Positions 46,114 through 59,515 of a DNA stretch of 64,000 bases are shown here, one piece after another. Numbering within the stretch: the stretch's first letter is position 1; every line of letters starts with the position of its first letter. The position numbers and the translations under genes are program-made. The notes under the pieces were generated by a model. The model worked only from the letters and a program-made list of their open reading frames with translations. It ran no database searches and was not told where the DNA came from. Origin of the DNA: Curtobacterium sp. UCD-KPL2560 (GTDB lineage Bacteria > Actinomycetota > Actinomycetes > Actinomycetales > Microbacteriaceae); assembly GCF_001705035.1 (NCBI RefSeq), contig NZ_MCIG01000001.1, forward strand, positions 76,616 through 140,615, in the 5' to 3' direction.

Positions 46114-47688
46114 TCAGGCGGTCCGGCGGAACAGCGCGACGAACATGGCGTCCGTGCCGGTCCGGTGCGGCCAGAGCTGCACCGTCCGACCGTCGGCGAC
46201 CTGCGGGTCACGGGCGGCCACCGCACGGACGATGCCCGCGGTGTCGAGCTGTTCGAGCACGTCGCCGTGCCGGGACATCAGCGCGTCGACCTGCCCGCGC
46301 GTCTCGGCGAGGTGCGGCGAGCACGTGACGTACGCGAGCGTGCCGCCGGGTGCGAGGGCCCGGACCGCGGCGTCGAGCAGCTCGGTCTGCAGGGCCGCCA
46401 GCTCGGGGACGTCCTCGGGCTGCTTGCGCCACCGTGCCTCGGGCCGCCGTCGCAGGGCACCGAGTCCGGTGCACGGCGCGTCGAGCAGGATGCGGTCGAA
46501 GCGCTCGTCCCCCGGTGCGCCGAACCGTCGTGCGTCGCCCTGGCGGACGGTCACCACGGATTCGTCGGCGACCGTGGACAGCGCCTTCCGGACCAGCCCG
46601 GCGCGGGCCGGCACGAGTTCGTTCGCGACCAGGGTCGCGCCGCCGACGCGGGCCTCGGCGGCGAGGAGCGCCGCCTTGCCGCCGGGCCCGGCGCACATGT
46701 CGAGCCAGCGTTCGCCCGGCCGCACCGCCGAGGACCGGCTCAGCGCGAGGGCCGCGAGCTGCGAACCCTCGTCCTGCACGCGCAGGCGTCCGGCGGCGAC
46801 GCCCGGCACCCGGGCGGGGTCGCCGGAGACGCCACGGATGCCGACGGGTGAGACCGGGCTGCGGTCCGCCTCGACCACCACGTCCGGGACGGGAGGCGCG
46901 GCGTCCGTACCGTCGGCGGCTCGCGGCCCCGACGCGGTCACGGACGGGTCCCCCGTTCCGTCGGACGACTGGTCGCGGTCGACGGCGTCGGTCACGTCGT
47001 CCTCCGGTGCCGACGCGGGTGGGCGGACCGCGGTGCGCACGTCCTCGTCGGTCGCGAGTCCGGGCAGCGCCACGAGCTGGACCCGCGGCGCGACGTTGTC
47101 GGCCGCGAGCAGCGCCGCGAGCTCGTCGCGGGACCGTTCCGCCGCCAGGGCGTCCCGCAGGGCCGCGACCACCCACGCTGGGTGTGACCAGCGGGTCGCG
47201 AGCAGGGCGTCGCCCGCCCGGCCCTCGGTGATCGAGGCGTCCCACTCGTCGTCGGTGCGGGCGGCGACCTTGCGCAGCACGGCGTTCACGAAGCCCGTGG
47301 CCCGGCGCGCGCCGACCTCGCGTGCGAGCTCGACGGTCGCCGAGACCGCCGCGTGCACGGGCGTGCGCATGCCGAGGAGCTGGTGCACACCGAGCCGCAG
47401 CACGTCGAGCACGTCGGCTTCGACGTTCTCGACACGGCGTCCGGACGCGACGCCGATGATCGCGTCGTAGCGACCGAGCATGCGGATCGAGCCGTAGGTG
47501 AGCTCGGTCGCGAACCCCGCGTCGCGGGCGGACAGGCCGGCACGCCGGATGCGGCTCGGTAGCAGCAGGTTGGCGTACGCGTCGTCGACCTGCACGGCGC
47601 GGAGCACGTCGAACGCGACCCGCCGCGCACTCGTGGTGCGCGGACCCGCCGGGCGCCCGCCCTGCGGACGGCGTGGTGCGGCGCTCAC
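46114..47688 (-). CDS. rsmB: 16S rRNA (cytosine-967 C5)-methyltransferase family protein
   Basis: A 524-residue enzyme. Residues about 15-150 form the NusB-like RNA-binding domain (RRVAFDVLRAV, AGFATELTYGSIRMLGRYD). The C-terminal methyltransferase has DMCAGPGGKAALLAAEA for SAM, DAPCTGLGALRRRPE with the release Cys and YVTCSPHLAETR with the nucleophile Cys. Between them an acidic low-complexity insertion of about 60 residues (226-286) is unusual; its coding DNA contains one arm of the CGGGAGGCGCG repeat. The GTG start overlaps the fmt stop by GTGA. Confidence 0.93.
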   Translation of the reverse strand: MSAAPRRPQGGRPAGPRTTSARRVAFDVLRAVQVDDAYANLLLPSRIRRAGLSARDAGFATELTYGSIRMLGRYDAIIGVASGRRVENVEADVLDVLRLGVHQLLGMRTPVHAAVSATVELAREVGARRATGFVNAVLRKVAARTDDEWDASITEGRAGDALLATRWSHPAWVVAALRDALAAERSRDELAALLAADNVAPRVQLVALPGLATDEDVRTAVRPPASAPEDDVTDAVDRDQSSDGTGDPSVTASGPRAADGTDAAPPVPDVVVEADRSPVSPVGIRGVSGDPARVPGVAAGRLRVQDEGSQLAALALSRSSAVRPGERWLDMCAGPGGKAALLAAEARVGGATLVANELVPARAGLVRKALSTVADESVVTVRQGDARRFGAPGDERFDRILLDAPCTGLGALRRRPEARWRKQPEDVPELAALQTELLDAAVRALAPGGTLAYVTCSPHLAETRGQVDALMSRHGDVLEQLDTAGIVRAVAARDPQVADGRTVQLWPHRTGTDAMFVALFRRTA

Positions 47689-48620
47689 GACAGCACCGCC
47701 GAGGTGAGGTCGCCGAGCCCGCGGGCCCAGGCGGCACCGTCCATGGCCTTCTTGCCGGCGGGTTGGACCTCGGTGAGCACGAGCGGGTCGTCGGCGGTCC
47801 CGACGAGCAGCCGACCGCCGTGGAGGGCGAGCGCGCCGGGGGCGAGCGACGGGACGGGCTCGGACGAGCCTGGCGACAGGCGGGCGCTGCGGAGCAGCTT
47901 GACCCGCGTCTCGCCGAGGTGGGCGTACGCACCGGGCTCGGGCGTGACGCCGCGCAGGTGGGCGTGCACGACGGCGGCGGGCGCGGCGAAGCGGACCAGG
48001 CCGTCCTCGATCGTGGTCTTCGGGGCGGTGGTCGGGGTGCCGACCTGCTCGTGCGCGACGGCGGTCCCGTCGGCGATCGCGTCGACGACCCGCAGCACGG
48101 TGTCGGCGCCGCGCTCGGCCATCGCCGCGAGGACTTCGCCCGCCGTGGCCTCGGCGTCGATCGTGAACGGGTCGCTCGCGAAGACCGGCCCGGCGTCGAG
48201 GGCCTCCACGAGCTGGAAGACGGTGGCGGCGGTGCGGGTGTCGCCGGCCATGACCGCACGCTGCACGGGAGCGGCGCCCCGGTAGGCGGGCAGGTCGGAG
48301 AAGTGCAGGTTGACCCACCCGTGACGGGGCGTGTCGAGCGCGGGACGCCGGAGCAGTGCCCCGTACGCGACGATGACCCCGAGGTCGACCCCGAGGTCGG
48401 CGATCCGGGCGGTCACCTCGTCGTCGACACGGACGGCCTCGATCACCGGGAGCCCGAGCTCCTCGGCGGCCTGGGCGACCGGGGTCGGCGTGAGGACGCG
48501 CTTGCGGCCCTGCGGCGTCGGCGGGCGGGTGAGCACGGCGGCGATCTCGTGGTCGGACGCCGCGAGGCGGCGGAGGGTGGGGACGGCCGCAGCGGGGCTG
48601 CCGGCGACGACGAGACGCAT
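47685..48620 (-). CDS. fmt: Methionyl-tRNA formyltransferase
   Basis: A 311-residue enzyme formylating initiator Met-tRNA. MRLVVAGSPAAAVPTLRRL, VAYGALLRRPALDTPRHGWVN, LHFSDLPAYRGAAPVQRAV with the catalytic region, and the C-terminal OB-like domain (PGAYAHLGETRVKLLRSA) are visible. The ATG at 48620 begins at the universal N-terminus; an ATG three codons upstream (48629) is possible. Coupled to rsmB by GTGA. Confidence 0.95.
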   Translation of the reverse strand: MRLVVAGSPAAAVPTLRRLAASDHEIAAVLTRPPTPQGRKRVLTPTPVAQAAEELGLPVIEAVRVDDEVTARIADLGVDLGVIVAYGALLRRPALDTPRHGWVNLHFSDLPAYRGAAPVQRAVMAGDTRTAATVFQLVEALDAGPVFASDPFTIDAEATAGEVLAAMAERGADTVLRVVDAIADGTAVAHEQVGTPTTAPKTTIEDGLVRFAAPAAVVHAHLRGVTPEPGAYAHLGETRVKLLRSARLSPGSSEPVPSLAPGALALHGGRLLVGTADDPLVLTEVQPAGKKAMDGAAWARGLGDLTSAVLS

Positions 48621-48788
48621 GGCATCCATGGTCCCACGGGCCGGGCCGCCGCCAGCACTCCTCCACAGCCCGTGACGCCCTCCACAGCAGACCGATCTGT
48701 CCACGGCACGCGCGAACGCGTCGGACTGAGAACGGCCCGTGAAGATCCTGCGTAGCGTCTGCACCACAGCGATCGAAGGAGCACCACC

Positions 48789-49244
48789 ATGTCTGACGTC
48801 ACCACGTCCACCAACCGCTACGCGGGCTCGTCCGTCCAGAAGGTCGCGCTCGTCGTCGGCATCGTCTTCCTGCTCGTCGGGATCGCCGGGTTCGTCCCCG
48901 GCCTGACCTCCGGCGACCTCGCCGGTGCCGGCCACGGCTCGATGGCGATGCTGCTCGGGATCTTCCAGGTCTCGGTGCTGCACAACGTCGTCCACCTGCT
49001 GTTCGGCGTCGTCGGCCTGCTCGCGGCCAACCGCGCCAGCGGCTCCCGCATGTACCTCGTCATCGGCGGCATCGTCTACTTCGTCCTCTGGATCTACGGC
49101 CTGTTCACCGCCGGCCACAGCACCGGAGCGAACTTCGTGCCGCTCAACAACGCCGACAACTGGTTGCACCTCGTGCTCGCCGTCGGCATGGTCGCGCTCG
49201 GGATCATCTTCCCGCGCGGCCGTCGCACCCCGGTCAGCGCCTGA
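48789..49244 (+). CDS. DUF4383 membrane protein
   Basis: A 151-residue protein with four membrane helices (KVALVVGIVFLLVGIAGFV, HNVVHLLFGVVGLLAANR, YLVIGGIVYFVLWIYGLF, LVLAVGMVALGIIF), matching DUF4383. The HNVVHLLFGV and NWLHLVLAVGM His-containing helices are the family signature. Function unknown. The ATG has GAAGGAG eight bases upstream; a TAGCGT box at 48753-48758 may be its -10. It stands alone and divergent from fmt. Confidence 0.88.
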   Translation: MSDVTTSTNRYAGSSVQKVALVVGIVFLLVGIAGFVPGLTSGDLAGAGHGSMAMLLGIFQVSVLHNVVHLLFGVVGLLAANRASGSRMYLVIGGIVYFVLWIYGLFTAGHSTGANFVPLNNADNWLHLVLAVGMVALGIIFPRGRRTPVSA

Positions 49245-49315
49245 CGCCCATCCGGCTCGGTCGACCTCGGTCGGTCCGGCCGGTCCGCCCCCGAGCGGCA
49301 CCCGCGCCACGCCAC

Positions 49316-49361
49316 GTCGGCGGTTGCTCGTAGCGACATCTCGCTGCGAGCAACCGCCGAC
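49316..49361. terminator. 21-bp inverted repeat between convergent DUF4383 and priA
   Basis: 21-bp arms with one mismatch around a 4-nt loop. The arm GTCGGCGGTTGCTCG is unlike the CGGGAGGCGCG family and unlike the 41-bp repeats before pyk. Bidirectional termination is likely from position. Confidence 0.6.
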
Positions 49362-49405
49362 CGTGCGTTCCGGGGCGTTCGGGGATGCCCGGGCAGGGAC
49401 GGGGG

Positions 49406-51604
49406 TCAGACCTCGCTGAAGGGTTCGACGTCGTCCATCCGCACCCGGAGCGTCGGGGCGGCGCGGCGCCGGTTGCCGCCCGGCAGCACGCGGCGGGTCG
49501 ACGACCGCCGGATGACCTCGGCCTTGAGGGTCGCCGCGACCTCGGCGCCGTGCGCGTACGGGAAGCGCACGATCGCCCGGACCGTCCCCGGGACCGGGTC
49601 GTCCGGCGCCGGGACCGGGCCGAGCACGGGGCCGGCCGTGGCGTCACCGAGTGCCTCCACCGCGGCGGTCACCGCTTCGTCCGTGCCCGTCAGCGTCGCC
49701 ACGCGGACCGCCGGCGGGAAGTGCAACGCCCGGCGGTCGACGAGTTCGTCGTGCGCGGGGCCGTCGAGCCGCCAGAGCGCCATCGCGGTCGCGAGCCGTC
49801 CCCCGATGCCGACGAGGTACACCTCAGCGCCCGGTGCCCCCTTCGCGGCGGCGCCGGTCCAGAAGCGCAGCACGTCCTCCTGCACGCGCAGGCCCTCGCG
49901 GGCGAGCATGCGCTCACCGTCGAGCAGCAGTACGCAGGCGTAGCCCCCGGGCACGTTCGGCTCGGCGCCGCGCGTCGCCACCACGACGGACGGGCGGGCG
50001 GGGACCTCGTCGAGCGGGCGTGAACCGTCCGCGACGACGATGCGCGTGCCGGGGAACGCCCGACCGAGCTCGTCGGCCGTGCGCTGCGCCCCCTGTCCGA
50101 CGGCCTTGACGGTCCCGTTGCCGCAGGTCGGGCAGCGGAACCCGACCGCGAGGGCGCCGCAGAACCGGCACTGCGGTGTGGCGCCGCGGTGGGGCTGCCC
50201 GAGCGGGCCGCCGCACACGCGGCAGTGCGCACGCTCCCCGCACTGCGCGCAGACGAGTCCGGTGCCGAACCCGGGGCTCGCGACCTGCACGAGCACCGGT
50301 CCCTCACGACTGGCCTCACGGGCAGCGCGCCATGCGGTGCTCGGGATGCGGGCCTGCGCGGCGTGGCCCTCGGCCGCCGACTGCTGCACGGTCGGGATGA
50401 CCTTCGGCGTCCGCACGCGGTACGGCGTCACCTCGTCGAGCCAGTGCAGCTCGACGAGGCGTTGCACGTCGGTGCTCCGCGCGTGCGAGACGAACAGCAG
50501 ACCGGCGCCCGACTGTGCGGCCCGGATGAGGGCGACGTCGCGCGTGTGCACGTACGGCGCGCGCGGCTCGACGAACGAGGCGTCGCCGTCGTCCCACAGC
50601 ACGACGAGTCCGAGCTCCGTCGCCGGCGCGTAGACGGCGGTGCGGTTGCCGATCGCGACCACCGCGTGCGTCCGGGCCTGCAGCAGTGCCTTCGCACGCT
50701 GCCCGTTCGTCTGCTTCGCGTCGAACCGCACGACGCGTTCCGGCGGCAGCACGGCGAGCAGCGCCCGCTCGAGGTCCTGCACGTCGCGGAAGTCGGGGAC
50801 CGCGACGACCGCGGACCGCTCGGCGGCCAGCGCGTGCGCGGCGGCCTGGGCGACGGTGGCGGCCCAGCCGGGCACCCACACGTCGTCGAGGCCCGCGCCG
50901 AGCGGTGACGACCCGCCCGGGGTCGAGGCCGGCGCCGGTGCCGTCACGGCCGGCACGTCCGCCGCCGCGGACGGCGCGTCCGCCGTCGCAGACGCCTCGG
51001 GGTGCGTCGCAGACGGCTCGGCGTGCGCCGAGGGCGGGGCGCCCGCCGTTGCAGACCCGACATCTGGAGTCGAGGACGGCGCGGCCGCCGCCGACGGACC
51101 ACCCCGGACCGGGCGGAGCGCCACCGGGTGCGGCACCGCGGCCACCGCAGCCCGACCGCGCTCGGCGACCAGCGCCTCCAGGACGCCCTCGGCGTAGCCG
51201 GTGACCGGCGGGGCGACGACCGGCGGCGGCGACCACGACGTGTCCCGGGCGAGCCAGGCCTTCTCGGCACGGACCTGCCGGGGCGGGACCGCGAGCCGGA
51301 GCACGTCGGACGCCACCCCCGCCGCACGGTCGGCGACGGCACGGGCGAGCGTCCAGATCTCGGGCGCGAGCACCGGGACCGGCGAGAGCACCTGCTCGAT
51401 CGGACTCAACTCGCCCGGCCAGTCCCCCTCGGAAACGAGTTCGACGACGTAGGCGTCCGACATCCGGGCACCGGTGCGCAGCGGCACCTTCACGCGGACC
51501 CCGGGCACGCAGTCGTCCTCGAGCTCGGCCGGCACCCGGTAGTCGAACAGACGGTCCAACTGCGGGAGCGGCGAGTCGAGGACGACGCGCGCGACGGTGG
51601 TCAC
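49406..51604 (-). CDS. priA: Primosomal protein N' with degenerate helicase motifs
   Basis: A 732-residue PriA family protein. The N-terminal 3'BD is VARVVLDSPLPQLDRLFDY. The eight zinc-binding Cys lie at about 445-500 (CAQCGERAHCRVCGG and CRFCGALAVGFRCPTCGNG). The helicase core lacks a Walker A GSGKT; VPGWAATVAQAAAHAL stands in its place, and the DEEH box reads WDDGD. Loss of the ATPase is characteristic of actinobacterial PriA, so it probably acts as a DNA-binding loader and not a helicase. An Ala/Ser/Pro linker of about 70 residues (165-238) interrupts the protein. GTG start. Confidence 0.92.
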   Translation of the reverse strand: MTTVARVVLDSPLPQLDRLFDYRVPAELEDDCVPGVRVKVPLRTGARMSDAYVVELVSEGDWPGELSPIEQVLSPVPVLAPEIWTLARAVADRAAGVASDVLRLAVPPRQVRAEKAWLARDTSWSPPPVVAPPVTGYAEGVLEALVAERGRAAVAAVPHPVALRPVRGGPSAAAAPSSTPDVGSATAGAPPSAHAEPSATHPEASATADAPSAAADVPAVTAPAPASTPGGSSPLGAGLDDVWVPGWAATVAQAAAHALAAERSAVVAVPDFRDVQDLERALLAVLPPERVVRFDAKQTNGQRAKALLQARTHAVVAIGNRTAVYAPATELGLVVLWDDGDASFVEPRAPYVHTRDVALIRAAQSGAGLLFVSHARSTDVQRLVELHWLDEVTPYRVRTPKVIPTVQQSAAEGHAAQARIPSTAWRAAREASREGPVLVQVASPGFGTGLVCAQCGERAHCRVCGGPLGQPHRGATPQCRFCGALAVGFRCPTCGNGTVKAVGQGAQRTADELGRAFPGTRIVVADGSRPLDEVPARPSVVVATRGAEPNVPGGYACVLLLDGERMLAREGLRVQEDVLRFWTGAAAKGAPGAEVYLVGIGGRLATAMALWRLDGPAHDELVDRRALHFPPAVRVATLTGTDEAVTAAVEALGDATAGPVLGPVPAPDDPVPGTVRAIVRFPYAHGAEVAATLKAEVIRRSSTRRVLPGGNRRRAAPTLRVRMDDVEPFSEV

Positions 51605-51643
51605 ACGGTGCCCGGACGTCGGCGGGACGGACGCACGCGGTGC

Positions 51644-52858
51644 CTAGACGGCTGCGGCGACGAGCCCTGCTGCAGCGCGGAGGGCGTCGACACGGTCGAG
51701 CTGCTCCCAGGTGAACCCGGGCAGCTCGCGGCCGAAGTGCCCGTACGCGGCGGTCTGCGCGTACCGCGGCTTGAGCAGGTCGAGGTCGCGGATGATCGCG
51801 GCCGGACGGAGGTCGAAGACCTCGAGGATCGCGGCCTCGATCGTGGCGTCGTCGACGTGGCCGGTGCCGAAGGACTCGACGTACAGCCCGACCGGCTTCG
51901 CACGGCCGATGGCGTAGGCGACCTGGACCTCGAGGCGGTCGGCCAGGCCCGCTGCGACCGCGTTCTTCGCGACCCAACGGAGCGCGTACGCGGCCGAACG
52001 GTCGACCTTCGACGGGTCCTTGCCGCTGAACGCGCCACCGCCGTGGCGGGACGCGCCGCCGTACGTGTCGACGATGACCTTGCGCCCGGTGAGCCCGGCG
52101 TCGCCCTGCGGACCGCCGATCTCGAAGCGGCCGGTCGGGTTCACGATGACGTCGACGTGCGACGAGTCGAGGTCGACCAGGTCGAGCACCGGACGGATGA
52201 CGTGCTCGGTGATCTGCGCGGTGAGCTCGGCCAGCGTGACGGCCGGCGAGTGCTGCGTCGAGAGCACGACGGTCTCGACCGTCTTCGGCACGACGCCGTC
52301 GTACCCGACGGTGACCTGGGTCTTGCCGTCCGGACGCAGGAAGTCGAGCTGCCCGGTCTTGCGGACCTCGGCCAGACGCTCGGCCAGACGGTGCGCCAGC
52401 CAGATCGCGACGGGCATGTACTCGGGCGTCTCGTTCGTCGCGAAGCCGAACATGATGCCCTGGTCGCCGGCACCCTGGCGGTCGAGCGGGTCGACGCCAG
52501 CACCGGAGCGCGAGTCGAGCGACTCGTCGACCCCCTGCGCGATGTCCGGGGACTGCGCCCCGATCGACACCTCGACGCCGCAGGTGCGGCCGTCGAAGGA
52601 GACCTCGGACGAGTTGTACCCGATGCCCGTGATGACGTCACGCACGAGCTTCGGGATCTCGACGTAGCCCGAGGTGGTGACCTCGCCGGCGACGTGCACC
52701 AGACCCGTCGTCACCATCGTCTCGACGGCGACGCGCGCGTGCGGGTCGACCGTGAGCAGGGCGTCGAGGATCGTGTCCGAGATCTGGTCGCAGATCTTGT
52801 CGGGGTGCCCCTCCGTCACCGACTCGGACGTGAAGAGGCGCAGGTTGGTGCTCGTCAC
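51644..52858 (-). CDS. metK: S-adenosylmethionine synthetase
   Basis: A 404-residue tetrameric enzyme making SAM from methionine and [35 protein letters not shown] and the P-loop [19 protein letters not shown] are conserved. GTG start, five nt after the rpoZ stop and so in the same transcript. In many Actinomycetota coaBC lies between rpoZ and metK; here it does not. Confidence 0.97.
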   Translation of the reverse strand: MTSTNLRLFTSESVTEGHPDKICDQISDTILDALLTVDPHARVAVETMVTTGLVHVAGEVTTSGYVEIPKLVRDVITGIGYNSSEVSFDGRTCGVEVSIGAQSPDIAQGVDESLDSRSGAGVDPLDRQGAGDQGIMFGFATNETPEYMPVAIWLAHRLAERLAEVRKTGQLDFLRPDGKTQVTVGYDGVVPKTVETVVLSTQHSPAVTLAELTAQITEHVIRPVLDLVDLDSSHVDVIVNPTGRFEIGGPQGDAGLTGRKVIVDTYGGASRHGGGAFSGKDPSKVDRSAAYALRWVAKNAVAAGLADRLEVQVAYAIGRAKPVGLYVESFGTGHVDDATIEAAILEVFDLRPAAIIRDLDLLKPRYAQTAAYGHFGRELPGFTWEQLDRVDALRAAAGLVAAAV

Positions 52859-52863
52859 CGCGA

Positions 52864-53127
52864 TCAGTCGGAGGGCTGCTGCTGCTTGGTGACGGTCAGC
52901 TTGTCCTCGTTGATCTCGTGGAGAGCGACGGACAGCGGCTTGTCGTCGATCGTCGAGTCGACGAGCGGGCCGACGTTGTCGAAGAGCGAACCCTCGTGCA
53001 GGTCGGCGTAGTAGTCGTTGATCTGGCGTGCGCGCTTCGAGGCGAAGATGACGAGCGCGTACTTCGACTCCACCTTGGCGAGCAGGTCGTCGATGGGCGG
53101 GTCGATGATGCCCTGGGGGTTGGCCAT
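52864..53127 (-). CDS. rpoZ: RNA polymerase omega subunit
   Basis: An 87-residue subunit that stabilises beta' in RNA polymerase. [39 protein letters not shown] and the Asp-rich C-terminal half ending [15 protein letters not shown] are characteristic of actinobacterial omega. The ATG has AGGAGACACC upstream. The 103 nt before it, after gmk, hold no gene. Confidence 0.96.
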   Translation of the reverse strand: MANPQGIIDPPIDDLLAKVESKYALVIFASKRARQINDYYADLHEGSLFDNVGPLVDSTIDDKPLSVALHEINEDKLTVTKQQQPSD

Positions 53128-53230
53128 GGTGTCTCCTGTCGGCAGCGGATGCGTGGGGCGCGACGCCGACCGGGGCCGGACTCGCGGGACGCGCTGCCGG
53201 AGCTGGCCGGCGGGCGCGGGGACGCCCGTG

Positions 53231-54145
53231 TCAGGGCGCAGAGAACAAGTCTACGACCTCGCGTGCCGCGGTGCCGACATCGGAGTTCACGATCCGCACG
53301 TCGAACTCGTCCTGGGCGGCCAGTTCGACCTTCGCGGTCTCGAGCCGTCGCGCCTGTTCCTCGGCGGACTCGGTGCCGCGGCCGATCAGTCGACGGACGA
53401 GCTCGTCCCACGTCGGCGGGAGCAGGAACACGAGCACGGCCTCGGGCATGGCGTCGCGCACCTGCCGGGCGCCCTGCAGGTCGATCTCGAGCATCACCTT
53501 GTCGCCGGCGTCGAGCGCACGGTCGATCGGCGGACGGGGTGTGCCGTAGCGGTAGGAGTTGTGCACGACCGCCCACTCGAGCAGCTCGCGGTCGCGGATC
53601 ATCCGGTCGAACTCGGCGTCGTCCACGAAGTAGTAGTGCACGCCGTCGACCTCGCCGGGACGCGGCTTGCGGGTCGTCGCCGAGACGCTGAGGTTCACGT
53701 CCGGGTACTGCTCGCGGATGTACGCGCTCACCGTGCCCTTGCCGACGGCGGTCGGTCCGGCGAGCACGACGAGCTTCGACGCCCCGCGCTTGCGGCCACG
53801 TGCGGCGAGCCAGTCGGCGAGGGCCGTCCGCTGCCGGGACCCGAGTCCGCCGAGGCGCTTCGACGGCGCGATGCGGAGCTCGCCCATCACGGCCTCGGCG
53901 CGCGCGGGACCGATGCCGGAGATGCTCGTCAGCAGGTCGCGCACCCGCAGGGACTTCTCGGCGGGCAGGTCGGCGTCCGACCAGGCGGCCCGCGCCACCT
54001 CGAGGGGGCTGCGCTCCCCCGAGGCGACCTGGGCCTTCACCGCGGCCCGGGCGCGTCGCGCGGCGACGGCTGCGCGGGCGGCGGCGACGCGGTCGACCTC
54101 GGGCGGGTTGCGGTGCGCGGGCAGGGCGTCGCGGTCGTCGGTCAC
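53231..54145 (-). CDS. gmk: Guanylate kinase with N-terminal actinobacterial IHF-like domain
   Basis: A 304-residue fusion. Residues about 15-118 match the actinobacterial integration host factor Mih[37 protein letters not shown], a helix-two-turn-helix DNA-binding protein. From about 122 a normal guanylate kinase follows: [21 protein letters not shown]-loop, [20 protein letters not shown], and [13 protein letters not shown]. In mycobacteria mihF and gmk are adjacent separate genes; here one frame joins them. The GTG start overlaps the pyrF stop by GTGA. Both domains look intact. Confidence 0.93.
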   Translation of the reverse strand: MTDDRDALPAHRNPPEVDRVAAARAAVAARRARAAVKAQVASGERSPLEVARAAWSDADLPAEKSLRVRDLLTSISGIGPARAEAVMGELRIAPSKRLGGLGSRQRTALADWLAARGRKRGASKLVVLAGPTAVGKGTVSAYIREQYPDVNLSVSATTRKPRPGEVDGVHYYFVDDAEFDRMIRDRELLEWAVVHNSYRYGTPRPPIDRALDAGDKVMLEIDLQGARQVRDAMPEAVLVFLLPPTWDELVRRLIGRGTESAEEQARRLETAKVELAAQDEFDVRIVNSDVGTAAREVVDLFSAP

Positions 54146-55037
54146 GCGGCGACCGCCAGGGCTGTGCGGATGCGGTCCGCACGGTCGCGCACGAGCGCCG
54201 CGACACCGTCCGGTCCGTCGACGAGCAGCCCGCGCGACTCGCTCACCAGGACCTGCTCGGCACGCGCGCCGTACAGCGACCGGAGGTCCTCGATGCGGGC
54301 GCCCTGGGCTCCGAAGCCCGGGGCGAGCACCGGCGCGGAGCCGATGGCCTGCGCGTCGATGCCGAAGTCGTCGAGGTCGAGGGTGGCGCCGAGCACGAGC
54401 CCGACGTCCCCGAGCGGCTGGTCGCCGCCGGTCCGGTTGTCGTCTGCCACGTCCAAGACGATACCGGCCGCCACGCTCCGTCCGGCACGCGGGCCCTCCG
54501 CGACGACCGCGGTCTGGAGCAGGCGCGCCTCCGGGTTGCTCGTCGCGGCGAGCACGAAGACCCCGGCGCCGTTCCGGCGCGCGACGTCGACGGTGCCGGC
54601 CAGCGATCCGTAGCCGAGGTAGGGCGACACGGTCATCGCGTCCGCCCGGAACGGCCCGTCGCGGTCGAGCCACGCGAGCGCGTAGTCGTCACCCGTCGAG
54701 CCGATGTCGCCCCGCTTGACGTCGGCGACGACCAGGAGGCCCGCATCGCGTGCCCGACGCAGGGTCGCGTCGAGCGCACGGTAGCCCGCCACCCCGGCCG
54801 CCTCGAAGAAGGCGACCTGCGGCTTGACGATCGCCGCGCGGCCGGCGGCCGCGTCGACCAGGGTCGCGCCGAAGGCCGTCAGGCCGGCCTCGTCGCGGCC
54901 GAGCCCCCACGCCGCCAGGGTGGCGGCGTGGGGGTCGATGCCGACGCACAGGGGGGAACGCTCCCCCACGGCGGCGGCGAGCCGCACGCCGAAGGGGGTC
55001 GCGCCTCCCGGCCGGTCGGTGACCACGTCGGTCACCG

Positions 55038-55041
<4 letters not shown>
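54142..55041 (-). CDS. pyrF: Orotidine 5'-phosphate decarboxylase (type 2)
   Basis: A 299-residue enzyme making [25 protein letters not shown] and [19 protein letters not shown] with the catalytic Asp-Lys-Asp pattern mark the type-2 family. [11 protein letters not shown] closes the barrel. The first 15 residues include RPGGATP, encoded by one arm of the CGGGAGGCGCG repeat. The GTG at 55041 overlaps the carB stop by 4 bases. Confidence 0.96.
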
Positions 55042-58315
<3,274 letters not shown>

Positions 58316-58316
<1 letters not shown>

Positions 58317-59515
58317 CAGTTGGCTTCCTTCGTGACGTCGGCTGCGGGGGTGGTCGCGGTGGCGGTCGCCGCGTCGAGCGGCTCGCCGGCACGTCGTGCG
58401 CGGACCATCTCGGCGAACCGGTCGAACAGGTACATGGAGTCGTGCGGACCGGCCGCCGCCTCCGGGTGGTACTGCACGCTGAACGCCGGCACGTCGAGCG
58501 CGCGGAGGCCCTCGACGACCTGGTCGTTCAGGGAGTAGTGCGAGACCTCGACGCGGCCGAACCCGGCCGGCGACTCGAGCACCTCGCCGAGGGGCGCGTC
58601 GACCGCGAAGCCGTGGTTCTGGCTCGTGATCTCGACCTTGCCGGTGGCCGTGTCGAGCACCGGCTGGTTGATCCCGCGGTGGCCGAACGGCAGCTTGTAC
58701 GTGCCGAAGCCGAGCGCGCGGCCGAGGAGCTGGTTGCCGAAACAGATGCCGAAGAACGGTCGCCCGGTCCGCAGCGACTCCTGCAGCAGCGCGACCTGCG
58801 CGTCGCTCGCCGCGGGGTCGCCCGGGCCGTTCGAGTAGAAGAGCGCGTCCGGGTCGAGCGCCGAGAGCTCGGCGGCGGTGATGTCCTGCGGCACCACGTG
58901 CACCTCGAAGCCGCGCTCCGCCAGGTACCGCGTGGTCGACGCCTTGACGCCGAGGTCGAGCACCGCGAGCCGGCCGATCTGCTCGCCGACGGCGGGGACG
59001 ACGTACGTCTCCGGCGTCGACACGATCGACGAGAAGCTCGCCCCGGCCATCGTCGCCTGCGACCGGACCGCGTCGAGCTGCGCGTCCGGGTCGAGCGCTG
59101 CGTCCGCACCGCTGAACACGCCGCCCTTCATGGCGCCCGCGTCGCGGATCCGGCGGGTCAGCGCGCGGGTGTCGATCCCCGAGATGCCGACGATGCCGTC
59201 GCGCACCAGGTGGTCGTCGAGCGTCGCGTTCGCACGGTGGTTCGACACCACGCGGCTGGGGTCGCGCACCACGTACCCGGCGACCCAGATGCGACGGGAC
59301 TCGGGGTCCTCGTCGTTGACGCCCGTGTTGCCGATGTGCGGCGCGGTCTGCACCACGATCTGCCCGGCGTAGGAGGGGTCGGTGAGCGTCTCCTGGTACC
59401 CGGTCATGCCGGTCGCGAAGACGACCTCGCCGAGGGATCGGCCTCGTGCGCCGTACGCCCAACCGTCGTACCGTGTGCCGTCCTCGAGGACCAGTACAGC
59501 CCGTTCGCGTGTCAT
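58316..59515 (-). CDS. carA: Carbamoyl phosphate synthase small subunit
   Basis: A 399-residue glutaminase subunit. The N-terminal domain is [19 protein letters not shown]. The class I amidotransferase has the Cys nucleophile in [16 protein letters not shown] and the His/Glu pair in [17 protein letters not shown]. Its ammonia passes to CarB. Starts with ATG at 59515, sharing one base with the preceding stop. Confidence 0.97.
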
